The position numbers and the translations under genes are program-made. 64,000 bases of DNA from Paenibacillus sp. MMS20-IR301 (GTDB taxonomy: Bacteria > Bacillota > Bacilli > Paenibacillales > Paenibacillaceae), in assembly GCF_032302195.1 (NCBI RefSeq), contig NZ_CP135275.1:4402001-4466000 (forward strand), given 5' to 3'. Positions 7,257-15,697 of the stretch are shown here, one piece after another; within the stretch, counting starts at the first letter, position 1; each line of letters begins with the position of its first letter. The notes beneath the pieces are model-generated. The model ran no database searches and was not told the DNA's origin. It saw only the letters and a list, made by a program, of their open reading frames with translations.

Positions 7257-8378
7257 ATGAAAAAAATCATGGCCGCTTCCGCAATTGCCCTGCTCTTCGC
7301 AGGCTATGCGGCAGCGACATCTATAAATACAGTTTCTGCTGCTGCCCCGCTGTCCCTGATTGTAGACGGACAAGCTGCGCTCGCACATGTTCCCCCTTTT
7401 TATATCAAAGAGACCCTATATGTCCCGGCAATTGCCCTGCTGGAGTATTACCCCATCCGGCTCGAATGGGACAATGTCCGCAAACAGCTTACTGCCGCAA
7501 CCGGATGGGAGCATACCGTATTTACACCGGGAAGCTCTTCGCTTCAAATCGCTTATACACAGTCGGATGGCGGGTACGAAGAGGTTCTGGAGGCCCCTGT
7601 CCTGCTTAAGGCAGGACATGTCTACATTCCGGCAGCTTCGCTGGGGCTTATCACAGGTGCAACTGCAGAACTGGAAGAAGGCGGAAAGCGGGTAGCTATA
7701 ACACCCGGCAGCCTAAGCACTACGGTGAGAGTTCCTGCAGCTCCAGTAGCCGTAGCCGCAGATAATACCAAGGTTAAGCTGTATGCTGCACTGAAGGACG
7801 GAGACACCTACAAAGGCTTCAATCTTGAAGTTAACGGCAGGAAGCATAGCTTCGGCTGGTCTGTATACAGGGATTCTATGAATCCGCCCCAGCTTTTCTA
7901 CACCGATGTTGATCAGGACGGAAAGCCGGAAGCTGTAGTTGTATTCACACTAGGTACCGGAACATCGCTGGTAGTGCAGGAGGTTCATGTAGTCAAGCCG
8001 GAGCAGTGGAAGGAGCTCGCTGTGCCTGCAGCAGACCAGGCGGCAGCCGCAGCCGTATCGTCCAGTATTTCACTTGACGGGAAAGATGTGCTGCTGAAGC
8101 TTGAGCTTAAGGGGAACAAACCGTCTAAGATAACGCTGAGAATCCCGGACCGGGCAGAGGACGGACTGGAGTACTTGGGGCAGGCAGCAGGCATCGGCGC
8201 TGTCACCTACTACACGGCTGAAGGCGGTAAGCTGAAGGCGGATACCAGCCTGATGATCGGAATGCTGGAGAGCATGGGCACGCTGAAGCTGGAATATAAG
8301 GCAGGTACTGCGGGGATGGAGCTGGACACGGTTACCTTCGAGCCGCATGATACGACCCAATCCTTCGTTGTGAAGTAA
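7257..8378 (+). CDS. Secreted protein with copper-amine-oxidase-like N-terminal (stalk) domain
   Basis: A 373-residue exported protein. Signal peptide at residues 1-26 (KKIMAASAIALLFAG core, cleavage near VSAAA), then a stalk-type domain at about 30-125 of the kind widespread in Paenibacillus wall-associated proteins (LIVDGQ, ALAHVPPFYIKETLYVPA). The remaining C-terminal 240 residues include a possible beta-propeller-like strand pair (FYTDVDQDGKPEAVVVF). The start is the ATG at 7257 with GGAGG at 7244-7248; upstream in-frame codons lack a ribosome site. No catalytic residues are recognisable, so function is unknown. Confidence 0.75.
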   Translation: MKKIMAASAIALLFAGYAAATSINTVSAAAPLSLIVDGQAALAHVPPFYIKETLYVPAIALLEYYPIRLEWDNVRKQLTAATGWEHTVFTPGSSSLQIAYTQSDGGYEEVLEAPVLLKAGHVYIPAASLGLITGATAELEEGGKRVAITPGSLSTTVRVPAAPVAVAADNTKVKLYAALKDGDTYKGFNLEVNGRKHSFGWSVYRDSMNPPQLFYTDVDQDGKPEAVVVFTLGTGTSLVVQEVHVVKPEQWKELAVPAADQAAAAAVSSSISLDGKDVLLKLELKGNKPSKITLRIPDRAEDGLEYLGQAAGIGAVTYYTAEGGKLKADTSLMIGMLESMGTLKLEYKAGTAGMELDTVTFEPHDTTQSFVVK

Positions 8379-8404
8379 TCTCTTAAGAAAGGTGCGTTAC
8401 AATC

Positions 8405-9190
8405 ATGATTGATGCCCATATTCATCTGGACCAATATGAGGACGCTCTGCTGCCTTCACTGCTTCAGAACCTGCCGGAACAACAGATCGAGGCGCTCATT
8501 GCCGTCTCTATGAATCTCACTTCCAGCATGCGGACCCGGGATATAGCAGCCAGGTATCCCGGACGGGTCAAGCCGGCCTACGGCTTCCACCCCGAGCAGC
8601 CGCTGCCTTCAGAAGAAGAACTGACAGCGCTGCTGGACTGGATAGAGCAACATGCCGGGGAGATGACCGCTGTCGGGGAGATCGGGCTTCCCTACTATTC
8701 CCGTGCTGAGGCTCTGGAACGCGGCGAAGCCTGGGATATGGCTCCCTATATCGCACTGCTGGACAAGCTGCTTGCCCTTGCTGCACGGCTGGACAAGCCG
8801 GTTGTGCTGCATGCCGTCTATGAAGATGCATGGACCGTCTGCGATTTACTGGACAAGCACGGGATTACCCGCGCCCACTTCCATTGGTTCAAGGGACCTG
8901 CAGCAACTGTGGACCGGATGATCAGGCGCGGCTATTCTATTTCCTTCACGCCTGACATCCTGTATGAACAGGAGATTCAGGAGCTTGCGCGCCGCTATCC
9001 GCCGGAGCTTGTCATGGCGGAGACGGACGGGCCCTGGCCGTTCGAAGGGCCGTTCGCCGGACGCGTTACACACCCGGCGATGGTGCATGAGGCTGCCGCC
9101 GCCTGGGGAGCGCTGCACGGTTATGCCATTGACCGGGCTAAAGCCGTCCTGACGGCGAACACGGTACGCTTTTATCAGCTTAAGCTGTAG
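8405..9190 (+). CDS. TatD family metal-dependent hydrolase
   Basis: A 261-residue TIM-barrel hydrolase. Metal ligands of the TatD family are visible: HIH at residues 5-7, the Glu in GEIGLP, His in VVLHAVYED, His in AHFHWFKG, and Asp in MAETDGPWPF. Family members are 3'-5' exonucleases or other phosphoesterases. It starts 26 bases after the preceding gene with a GGTG site and may be co-transcribed with it. The family is clear; the substrate is not. Confidence 0.88.
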   Translation: MIDAHIHLDQYEDALLPSLLQNLPEQQIEALIAVSMNLTSSMRTRDIAARYPGRVKPAYGFHPEQPLPSEEELTALLDWIEQHAGEMTAVGEIGLPYYSRAEALERGEAWDMAPYIALLDKLLALAARLDKPVVLHAVYEDAWTVCDLLDKHGITRAHFHWFKGPAATVDRMIRRGYSISFTPDILYEQEIQELARRYPPELVMAETDGPWPFEGPFAGRVTHPAMVHEAAAAWGALHGYAIDRAKAVLTANTVRFYQLKL

Positions 9191-9193
9191 CGG

Positions 9194-9781
9194 TCAGGAA
9201 AGGGCTTCGTGCTTCACGGCAAGACGCTCCACACCGGTCAACCGGCCCTCTTGAAAGGCCATCACATATATATCTGGCTTCCTGGTCTGCATCAGGAAGT
9301 CCAGATTATATTCCGGGGCGTAATATCCCATCATTAAAGTCATTACGAGCCCGTGGGTTCCGATGACAACCCGCTCATCTTCATGCCGCTGCAGAATCTC
9401 CTTCAGCACACGGACCGCCCGTGCCTGGCATTCGCGGTTGGATTCCCCGCCCGGCAGGGCGTAATCCGGGTCTGCGAACATCTTGTGCAGTTCCGCATCC
9501 AGATCTTCGTCAGCCAGCTGTGCGTTGCCCTCCATCCAGACCTTTTCCCGGAGGTCTTCATTCAGCCGGATATCTTCTCCAAGCTCCTCGGCAAGGTCAG
9601 CAATGGTATCTATCGCCCGGGTATATGTGCTGCAGTACAGCGCATCAATTCCTTCATTCCGCAGCCGGGCTGTCACATCATGGGCGTCCTGCTCCCCTTT
9701 GGCCGAGAGGCCGCGTGTCCATTCATCCACTCCGGTACGCAGCGAATCCCCGTGCCTCACCATATAGATATAAGTCGTCAT
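9194..9781 (-). CDS. Histidine phosphatase family protein (phosphoglycerate-mutase-like)
   Basis: A 195-residue branch-2-sized histidine phosphatase. The N-terminal MVRHGD (residues 7-12) supplies the catalytic His; the second conserved His lies in VIGTHGLVM near residue 143. An AGGAGG site precedes the ATG. It converges on the TatD gene with only 3 bases between stop codons and no obvious terminator. Likely a small-molecule or phosphoester phosphatase; substrate unknown. A second member of the family occurs at 49619-50200. Confidence 0.87.
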   Translation of the reverse strand: MTTYIYMVRHGDSLRTGVDEWTRGLSAKGEQDAHDVTARLRNEGIDALYCSTYTRAIDTIADLAEELGEDIRLNEDLREKVWMEGNAQLADEDLDAELHKMFADPDYALPGGESNRECQARAVRVLKEILQRHEDERVVIGTHGLVMTLMMGYYAPEYNLDFLMQTRKPDIYVMAFQEGRLTGVERLAVKHEALS

Positions 9782-9891
9782 GGTTTCCTCCTGAATATGT
9801 ATTGCGGGCTGGTGCCCGCTTTACATTTTCGCCGCACAGCTTCCAATTCCTGCATAATTCAGGGACGGACTTATTCCATTAACCTGCTCCA

Positions 9892-11196
9892 TTAATGCTG
9901 CTCCGCTACAGCCTGAGCACGCTCCAGCTTGGGTACAGGCCAGAGCAGTCTGCCGAAGAGCAGGCCCGCCAGGCCCAGAACGAGCTGCATAATGCCGAAA
10001 TTGACGAAGATCCGGGCCGGGCCCGCGTATTGAACAAGTATCCCGCCCAGCAGAGGGGCAACGATCAGCACCGTGCTGAGCACCGTGTTCTGGATGCCGA
10101 AGATCCGGCCGGTCATATGCGGCGGTGTCTCCTTTTGCAGGCAATAGTTGAATGTAACAATGAATGCCCCGTTGCCGATCCCCAGCACAAATCCAATCAG
10201 AAGAACCCAGATTACAGATGCCCCGGGCTGCAGCAGCCCAAGCGCTGCAACCGAGCCGCCAATCAGCACATAGCCTGACCCGAGCCGCCAGCTGTAGCCT
10301 GTCTCCGGATTCAGCTTATTCAGGACAAGTATGATCAGGACAGCACCTACTCCCGATGCCGCTACCATCCAGCCAAGCAGTGATTCCCGCGACGGGGCAA
10401 ATACGCGGAACAGGCTGGTGAACTGATAATCAATCACCTGGATCACCAGTGATCCGGCCAGGCCGAACATCATCGTACTCAGCAGCATCCGGCTGCGGAG
10501 CATGAAGCTCCAGCCTTCACGCCACATCTTATGCAGCGGAACCTTCTCCTCCGGGGCACTTGAAGCAGCAGCGCCTTCTGTACCCTCCGGCTGCAGGCTA
10601 TCCCCCTTATCAGCGGGGATATTCCTTACGGACAACAGCAGCAGATAGGAGCAGCCCCGCAGCAGCGCATTCAGCAGAATACACCACTGCGGTGTAAGGA
10701 AGGCGAGGGCCAGGCCTCCGAGCAGCGGCCCGGCGATTTTGGAGCCCTGGTTAACCAGACCGTTCAGTGAGGAGGCTTGCAGCAGCTGGTCCTCCCTGAC
10801 CAGACTGCGGGTTAACGACTGCTGGGCAGGCATGTTCAGCGTAGATAGTGCGGAACGCAGCGCCAGGAGCGGCAGCAGCCAGACCATGCCTGGTGCGAAC
10901 AGCACCAGCACGGTCAGAATTGCCGTGAGCAGATCGCAGATGCGCATCAGCTTCAGCTTGTTCAGCCGGTCGGCAGCTACGCCGGCAACCGAGCCGAGCA
11001 GAATGCTCGGCAGCGCCAGGGCTACCGGGATAAGCGCCAGCATCAGCGGCCCGGCCTGCCAGCGGTAGCCGACCAGCACCTGAATGGCAAGCGCATCGAA
11101 CCAGTCGCCGAAGCTCGCTGTAGCGAAGGCGCTGTACACGCGCATGTAGGTTTTGTTGTGCAGCAGGCTGTTTCCCTGCTTCGTTGAAAGCTCCAT
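9892..11196 (-). CDS. MFS exporter (MFS_3 / EntS-like)
   Basis: A 434-residue major facilitator with twelve predicted helices. N-terminal YSAFATASFGDWFDALAI and GVAADRLNKLKLMRICDLL match the DHA3 group, which includes siderophore and macrolide exporters. Residues about 190-225 form a hydrophilic central loop with acidic and Ser/Ala-rich content. The ATG follows a GGAGG site. A winged-helix regulator lies 90 bases upstream on the same strand and may control it. Substrate unknown. Confidence 0.85.
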   Translation of the reverse strand: MELSTKQGNSLLHNKTYMRVYSAFATASFGDWFDALAIQVLVGYRWQAGPLMLALIPVALALPSILLGSVAGVAADRLNKLKLMRICDLLTAILTVLVLFAPGMVWLLPLLALRSALSTLNMPAQQSLTRSLVREDQLLQASSLNGLVNQGSKIAGPLLGGLALAFLTPQWCILLNALLRGCSYLLLLSVRNIPADKGDSLQPEGTEGAAASSAPEEKVPLHKMWREGWSFMLRSRMLLSTMMFGLAGSLVIQVIDYQFTSLFRVFAPSRESLLGWMVAASGVGAVLIILVLNKLNPETGYSWRLGSGYVLIGGSVAALGLLQPGASVIWVLLIGFVLGIGNGAFIVTFNYCLQKETPPHMTGRIFGIQNTVLSTVLIVAPLLGGILVQYAGPARIFVNFGIMQLVLGLAGLLFGRLLWPVPKLERAQAVAEQH

Positions 11197-11286
11197 CTGA
11201 CATTCCTCCAGGTTGCTTATAGATTCATGGAATATGAAGAAGTCATATCCATAATCCTAATGTAGCGGAGTAATGTCAGAGAATTA

Positions 11287-12438
11287 TCAGAGGGGCTGCG
11301 CGAATTGCCGGAGCACTGCTGCGAGCGGCTGATCTAACCGGTTAAGCCCCATCTGCTCAAGCTCGGCCGTGAATTTCTCTATGTATTTGCGGTGGACCGG
11401 CGGAGCAGGCGGGTATACACGGCAAAAGTGATAAATCCGGTACAGCGCGTACAACCGCAGCGGAGCGAATCCGGACATCTCCTGCACAGACATTCCCTCT
11501 TCCAGCAGCCTATCGCCCTCCAGCCACTGTCCGCGCCGGAAATGCCATAAGCCCTTGACTACCTTATAACTGCCAATCTCCCGCAAAAACGGCTTCTCCT
11601 GCAGCATTCTGCCAATTGCTTCATCCATCCGGATCAGTTCCTCTTCCCCGGTCCCGGCGGTCAGGTGCACATACATCTCGGTAATCATCGTTACCGGCAC
11701 GAAATTCTCATAGCCGGGTCCGGCAATCACCTGATAACTCCTGTTCAGCCGCTCCAGGGCCCGCCCGGTTTCACCCGCTGTAGTGAACAAATCGAGCATA
11801 ATCAGAATTTCCATCTCTGTCTGCTCAGGATCAGGCAGCTGGCAGTTATCAATGATCCGTCCGCAAAATCCCAGCTTCTCCCGCGGGTCGCCTGAGAACA
11901 TATAGAAGAGAATTAAATAGAACAGCCTGTCCTTCAGCGGGACCTCTTCCGTATATAACAGCCAATCCAAATCACCTTGCATGTAATGCACTACAACGGA
12001 GTATAGCGGGTCCAGCTCATATCCCAGCAGATCCTGCTGGCGGGCAAGGGTCAGCATCGACTTGCCTTGGCCGTACACATGATATTTGCCGAATACCCCG
12101 CGCATGGCCTCATGCAGGTCAGGATCCTGAATGGTTGGATTCGGAGCTACGCCTGCGGGCATATCCGGTACAGTCAGACTATAGCCGAATCCGCGCACCG
12201 TCTTGATATCAACGGTGCCCAGCTTGTGCAGCTTTTTGCGCAGCCGGTAGATATGATCATCAACCGTCCGCTCCACCGGATACTCCAGCGGCCAGACCTT
12301 ATCGAGCAGCTGCTCCCGGCTGAACGTCCTCCCCCGGTTACGGTACAGAAACTGCAGGAGCGCAAATTCCTTCGGCAGCAGCGTGATGCTTATCCCGCCT
12401 GCCGATACTCTATATTCACTTTCGTTCAACTCCAGCAT
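11287..12438 (-). CDS. Winged-helix regulator with OmpR/PhoB-type DNA-binding domain and helical C-terminal region
   Basis: A 383-residue protein. Residues about 12-98 form an OmpR/PhoB-type DNA-binding domain (LLPKEFALLQFLYRNRGRTFSR, then RTVDDHIYRLRKKL and VRGFGYSL). There is no receiver domain in front of it. The C-terminal 270 residues are helical and could be TPR-like, as in AfsR/SARP-type regulators, but I cannot assign a family. The ATG at 12438 is preferred because AAAGAAGG precedes it; an ATG at 12468 has no ribosome site. Being just upstream of the MFS exporter, it may regulate it. Confidence 0.75.
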   Translation of the reverse strand: MLELNESEYRVSAGGISITLLPKEFALLQFLYRNRGRTFSREQLLDKVWPLEYPVERTVDDHIYRLRKKLHKLGTVDIKTVRGFGYSLTVPDMPAGVAPNPTIQDPDLHEAMRGVFGKYHVYGQGKSMLTLARQQDLLGYELDPLYSVVVHYMQGDLDWLLYTEEVPLKDRLFYLILFYMFSGDPREKLGFCGRIIDNCQLPDPEQTEMEILIMLDLFTTAGETGRALERLNRSYQVIAGPGYENFVPVTMITEMYVHLTAGTGEEELIRMDEAIGRMLQEKPFLREIGSYKVVKGLWHFRRGQWLEGDRLLEEGMSVQEMSGFAPLRLYALYRIYHFCRVYPPAPPVHRKYIEKFTAELEQMGLNRLDQPLAAVLRQFAQPL

Positions 12439-12587
12439 ATCTGCGCCTTCTTTCTGCTCCGGATACATCCATGAATAGATTATATCAGCATGGCGTTATT
12501 CGTACGAGCCGCCGCTTCAATCGTGGCCGGAGGGCAGGCCCGCTCCGGCCTTTGCGCTGTTCGCGGCTGGGCAGACAGGCAATCGTG

Positions 12588-12631
12588 AACAAGAGCATCC
12601 CCGCAGTTGCCGCTGCGGAGATGCTCTTGTT
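12588..12631 (-). terminator. Long GC-rich hairpin
   Basis: AACAAGAGCATC (12588-12599) pairs with GATGCTCTTGTT (12620-12631), and CCGCAG/CTGCGG extends the stem inside. No T-run follows on either strand, so this may be a structured element and not a classic terminator. It lies in the 495-base gap between the regulator and the YjgB-like gene. Confidence 0.45.
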
Positions 12632-12680
12632 AGGTTGATCTATTCAGCTGCTTCCACTGGAGGTGCCATCGCTACAAAGT

Positions 12681-12870
12681 TTAGTTGGATTTTCTACACT
12701 TATTTATCCCGTTTATGAGCGGCGGCGGAATTTAGTTGGATTTTCGGCACTTAATTCTGCCCAAAACCTGCTGATTTCTTGAACAGATTAGAATTAAGTG
12801 CCTTTTATCCAATTATTCACCTCAACATTGGAAATTCTCCACAAATAGATGACATTTATCCACCTAATTT
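12681..12870. repeat. Intergenic F-F-R-R element, copy 1
   Basis: Two forward arms begin TTAGTTGGAT at 12681 and 12732. Two reverse arms carry the complementary-type motif at 12807 (ATCCAATTAT) and 12858 (ATCCACCTAA). Both arm pairs are 51 bp apart. The rest of the 12439-12933 gap holds only the hairpin above. Confidence 0.7.
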
Positions 12871-12933
12871 CCCGGTATCAACAACTCATAGTGCAGGGCT
12901 GCGGCCACAATGCATATTCCGGCTGCAATCCTG

Positions 12934-13683
12934 CTAGCCCGCCATATTGTTGATGGAATCCTGTTCAGAGAATACGGAGATATGATCTACTGTGCCGGTA
13001 GCATCCGGGATAACGAACTTTAGCTGGTACTGCTCCCCCGCCTGATAAATATATATTTCATCCTTGCCGTTCACTGCCGTATGGTCCGGCTCGCCGAGCG
13101 CAGCTTCAATCTGCTTCAGGGTCAGCTTGTGCAGGCCGGCGGCGCTTGAGCGTACATCGAAGACCCGGCTGCCCTTGTTGAAGCCGAACACCACTGCTTT
13201 GGCCGCATAGGTGGAATAGATGCCTTTGCCGGCCGCTTCCTTGGTGTCCGGCTCGCCCCATGCAGCTTCCACATCGTCGATGAGTCCGCTGTGCGCAGCA
13301 TATTCCACGCCGGGCACCTTGCCCTGCTTGGCCAGCTCAAGCAGCTCCTTCAGCTGCTTGCCCGGATCCTGCGCCGCCGCTCCAGCCGCAGCCGTGCCGC
13401 CCGCGGCTCCCGGCTCTGCCGTAGCAGCTGCGCCGCCGGCCCCTGAAGCAGCCGGGTCAGCCGGTGCAGCTTCCCCGCCGCTTGCTGGTGCGGCGGCCTC
13501 ACCGCTGCCCGTCTCCGCGGGCGGGCTGGCCTCCGGCTGCGGCGCTTCCGCTGCAGCCGGTGTCTGCACCGCGGCCTGCCCCGCAGGCGGCGCGGCATCC
13601 TGCTGGCCGGAGCTGCAGCCCGTCAGGCTGAGCAATCCGCCAAGCATGATGATACCGGCCAGCTTTTGGAATGATATATTCAT
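12934..13683 (-). CDS. YjgB-like lipoprotein
   Basis: A 249-residue lipoprotein. Signal peptide with lipobox LSLTGC (Cys23), followed by about 80 residues of Ala/Pro/Gly/Glu-rich low-complexity linker, then a folded domain at about 112-249 containing two similar blocks (DDVEAAWGEPDTKEAAGKGIYSTY and KQIEAALGEPDHTAVNGKDEIY), as in YjgB/DUF4309 proteins. The start at 13683 is set by AAGGAGATGG. The linker probably spans the cell wall. Function of the family is unknown. Confidence 0.72.
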   Translation of the reverse strand: MNISFQKLAGIIMLGGLLSLTGCSSGQQDAAPPAGQAAVQTPAAAEAPQPEASPPAETGSGEAAAPASGGEAAPADPAASGAGGAAATAEPGAAGGTAAAGAAAQDPGKQLKELLELAKQGKVPGVEYAAHSGLIDDVEAAWGEPDTKEAAGKGIYSTYAAKAVVFGFNKGSRVFDVRSSAAGLHKLTLKQIEAALGEPDHTAVNGKDEIYIYQAGEQYQLKFVIPDATGTVDHISVFSEQDSINNMAG

Positions 13684-13804
13684 CTTGCCATCTCCTTCGT
13701 CATAGGGAACATCCTGTAGTGTAAGAACTGTAACCCTATAACGAAAGCCAAGTAGTAAAGGTTGCACACGCATACGCTACCGAGCTGCCGAAACCGGAAG
13801 ACGG

Positions 13805-14902
13805 CTATCCCTTCATAAATTGCTCATACAGCTCCTGGAACGAAGCGTAGCGCTCAACCTGCCGCCCTACCCTGATGTATTCGTTCAGATATTGGTCCAT
13901 CACCAGCAGGAATTGATCCCGGAAGACATCCAGCTTCCCGGAATCGAAATACTGCATTACATCGAGCGCCGGAGTCCCCTTGTGCTCGCTCATTTCATTC
14001 AAGAAATTCTGTGCGCTCAAGGCTGCGTGATAGAGGTAAGCTGCATCCGCCTGTTCCACGCCCGCCAATACTTTATTGCGGCAGTTGCACCACAGTTCTT
14101 CGTACGTCCCCCCAAGACTGCTGTAATCCGGGACAGGACGCTCTACGAATTCCAGAGTCAGCTTACGGTACAGCCCGTTTACGCTTGTCAGCAGCGCGAG
14201 TGCCGAGCTTCTAATCTCCTCCTGCGTGCCGGCTTCAATGACAGCCATATACCTGACTGCGAAATCCTCCGGAACATAGCGGAATGTACCGATCTCCTCC
14301 AGATATCTTTTTATCCCCCGCTTGAAATAGGTATTGTTCAGATGCGTCAACGCATAGAGCAGATTGTAGACGGTCTCGCCCGCAGCATATCTTACAGCCC
14401 CGATCTCGTCAGATAAAAGCGTATTCGTATACTCCTGCTTCGCCTGGTCCATCCATTTACCCGCCCGGCGGATGCATTCTGGTCCGACAGGCTTCGCCAG
14501 CATATCCAGTGCGCGCTGTTTATATGAAGTGAACTTGTCCATGTACTCCGGCTTGGCACAATACAGAATCTGCATATCCACCAGATGTGAGATCATCGGA
14601 CTGTCCAGCTTCGCCTGGCTCTCGATCCTCGTCTCCCAGGGCGTGCAATAAATATCGTAGCCGATCTCCCCCAGAATGAAGCAGGAGGAGATTCCCCAGC
14701 CCCGGTCCGTATTGTTGATAATAATGAGATCAAGATCGCTTGCAGCATGATAATCTCCTGTGCTGAACGAGCCGGTAAGCCCGATAATGGCGATATCCTC
14801 GGCAAAATCCCTCTTCGCACGTTCAATAACCATCTGAATCAGCAGCTCATTCCTGTCCAGAAGCCTCTGCCTCTCCGCAGCATTCATCTGTAAATGAGTC
14901 AT
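13805..14902 (-). CDS. Nucleotidyltransferase-fold protein
   Basis: A 365-residue protein with a nucleotidyltransferase signature near the N-terminus: GS at residues 44-45 and SDLD at 55-58 (GSFSTGD...SDLDLIII), the minimal pol-beta-superfamily active site. The C-terminal 230 residues are helical and resemble the helical partner domain of aminoglycoside-type or minimal nucleotidyltransferases. GGGAGGG precedes the ATG. It could modify a small molecule (for example an antibiotic) or a protein or RNA; nothing in the neighbourhood decides this. Confidence 0.72.
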   Translation of the reverse strand: MTHLQMNAAERQRLLDRNELLIQMVIERAKRDFAEDIAIIGLTGSFSTGDYHAASDLDLIIINNTDRGWGISSCFILGEIGYDIYCTPWETRIESQAKLDSPMISHLVDMQILYCAKPEYMDKFTSYKQRALDMLAKPVGPECIRRAGKWMDQAKQEYTNTLLSDEIGAVRYAAGETVYNLLYALTHLNNTYFKRGIKRYLEEIGTFRYVPEDFAVRYMAVIEAGTQEEIRSSALALLTSVNGLYRKLTLEFVERPVPDYSSLGGTYEELWCNCRNKVLAGVEQADAAYLYHAALSAQNFLNEMSEHKGTPALDVMQYFDSGKLDVFRDQFLLVMDQYLNEYIRVGRQVERYASFQELYEQFMKG

Positions 14903-15116
14903 TTACAGCCCTCCCTTCCCGTCTCATTCTATAGACCGCTAACCGGAAGGGGTATACCAAGTTTAATTAAGTTCAAATTATCCTGCCCGGTATCCAGGCT
15001 TACGATCACCGCCAGAAAGGCGTTGATAATGAAGAAGCAATCCCGGATGAGCGCCTGCTTGCTTCAGTGATTCATATTTTCCTTCCATATTAATAATCCT
15101 GGTCCCCAGAACCAGA

Positions 15117-15425
15117 CTACATCAAGAGCGGTGCCGCAAACGGAAGAAGAATCAGGAGCAGGGCACTGATGCCCAGAATCCTGGTCCAGAAGGGTTTCAG
15201 CTTCTGGTTCTTCTCCGATTTGTACCAGCCCCTAAACTGCAAGTAATTCCGGTACAACACAAAAAACAGCAGAAAATTACCAATTGCAGAAGTATACAAA
15301 TACCCGTTCCAGCCGTATAACGCCTTGAAGATCCACTGCTCCACGCTTCCAAGCAGAAGTAAGGTCAGTAGTAGCAGAGCTGCCATGCGTATCATTTCTG
15401 CGATAAAAGTTGCCACTTTACTCAT
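15117..15425 (-). CDS. Small three-helix membrane protein, unknown function
   Basis: A 102-residue protein with three hydrophobic segments (about residues 8-33, 39-60 and 80-102). The ATG at 15425 is chosen for its GGAGG site 6 bases upstream; an earlier GTG-type start lacks one. I do not recognise a family. The 214-base gap on its 3' side holds nothing I can identify. Confidence 0.6.
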   Translation of the reverse strand: MSKVATFIAEMIRMAALLLLTLLLLGSVEQWIFKALYGWNGYLYTSAIGNFLLFFVLYRNYLQFRGWYKSEKNQKLKPFWTRILGISALLLILLPFAAPLLM

Positions 15426-15464
15426 CTGTTCCTCCGGTTCAATAGTTTCTGTTGCCCGCCTCAA

Positions 15465-15605
15465 TCAGCGGGACACACTCTTCATATATTTGCCGACATA
15501 CTGCATAATCTCGCGGTTACTGCGCTTATCCTTATACTCTTCGGTCAATGTCATAATGGCTGGAAGACTCTCCTTGTTGAAGCCCCGGTTCCACTCGAAC
15601 AGCAT
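15465..15605 (-). pseudogene. 46-codon open frame, possible gene remnant
   Basis: An open frame of 46 codons (begins MLFEWNRGFNKE, ends YMKSVSR) with charged, globular-protein-like composition and biased third positions. No ribosome-binding site precedes it, and an in-frame stop lies four codons upstream of its ATG, after which the frame does not continue. It reads like the C-terminal end of a lost protein, but a real small gene is possible. Confidence 0.35.
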
Positions 15606-15652
15606 CACATAACGTTTTCACTTCTATATTTTACCTGTAATCCTTTCCACGC

Positions 15653-15689
15653 GGCAATCCCCGCAGTCTATAAAGACTACGGGGATTGC
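15653..15689 (-). terminator. Hairpin downstream of the L,D-transpeptidase gene
   Basis: GGCAATCCCCG (15653-15663) pairs with CGGGGATTGC (15680-15689), with AGTCT/AGACT extending the stem. No long T-run. Confidence 0.55.
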
Positions 15690-15697
15690 TCAGGCAT

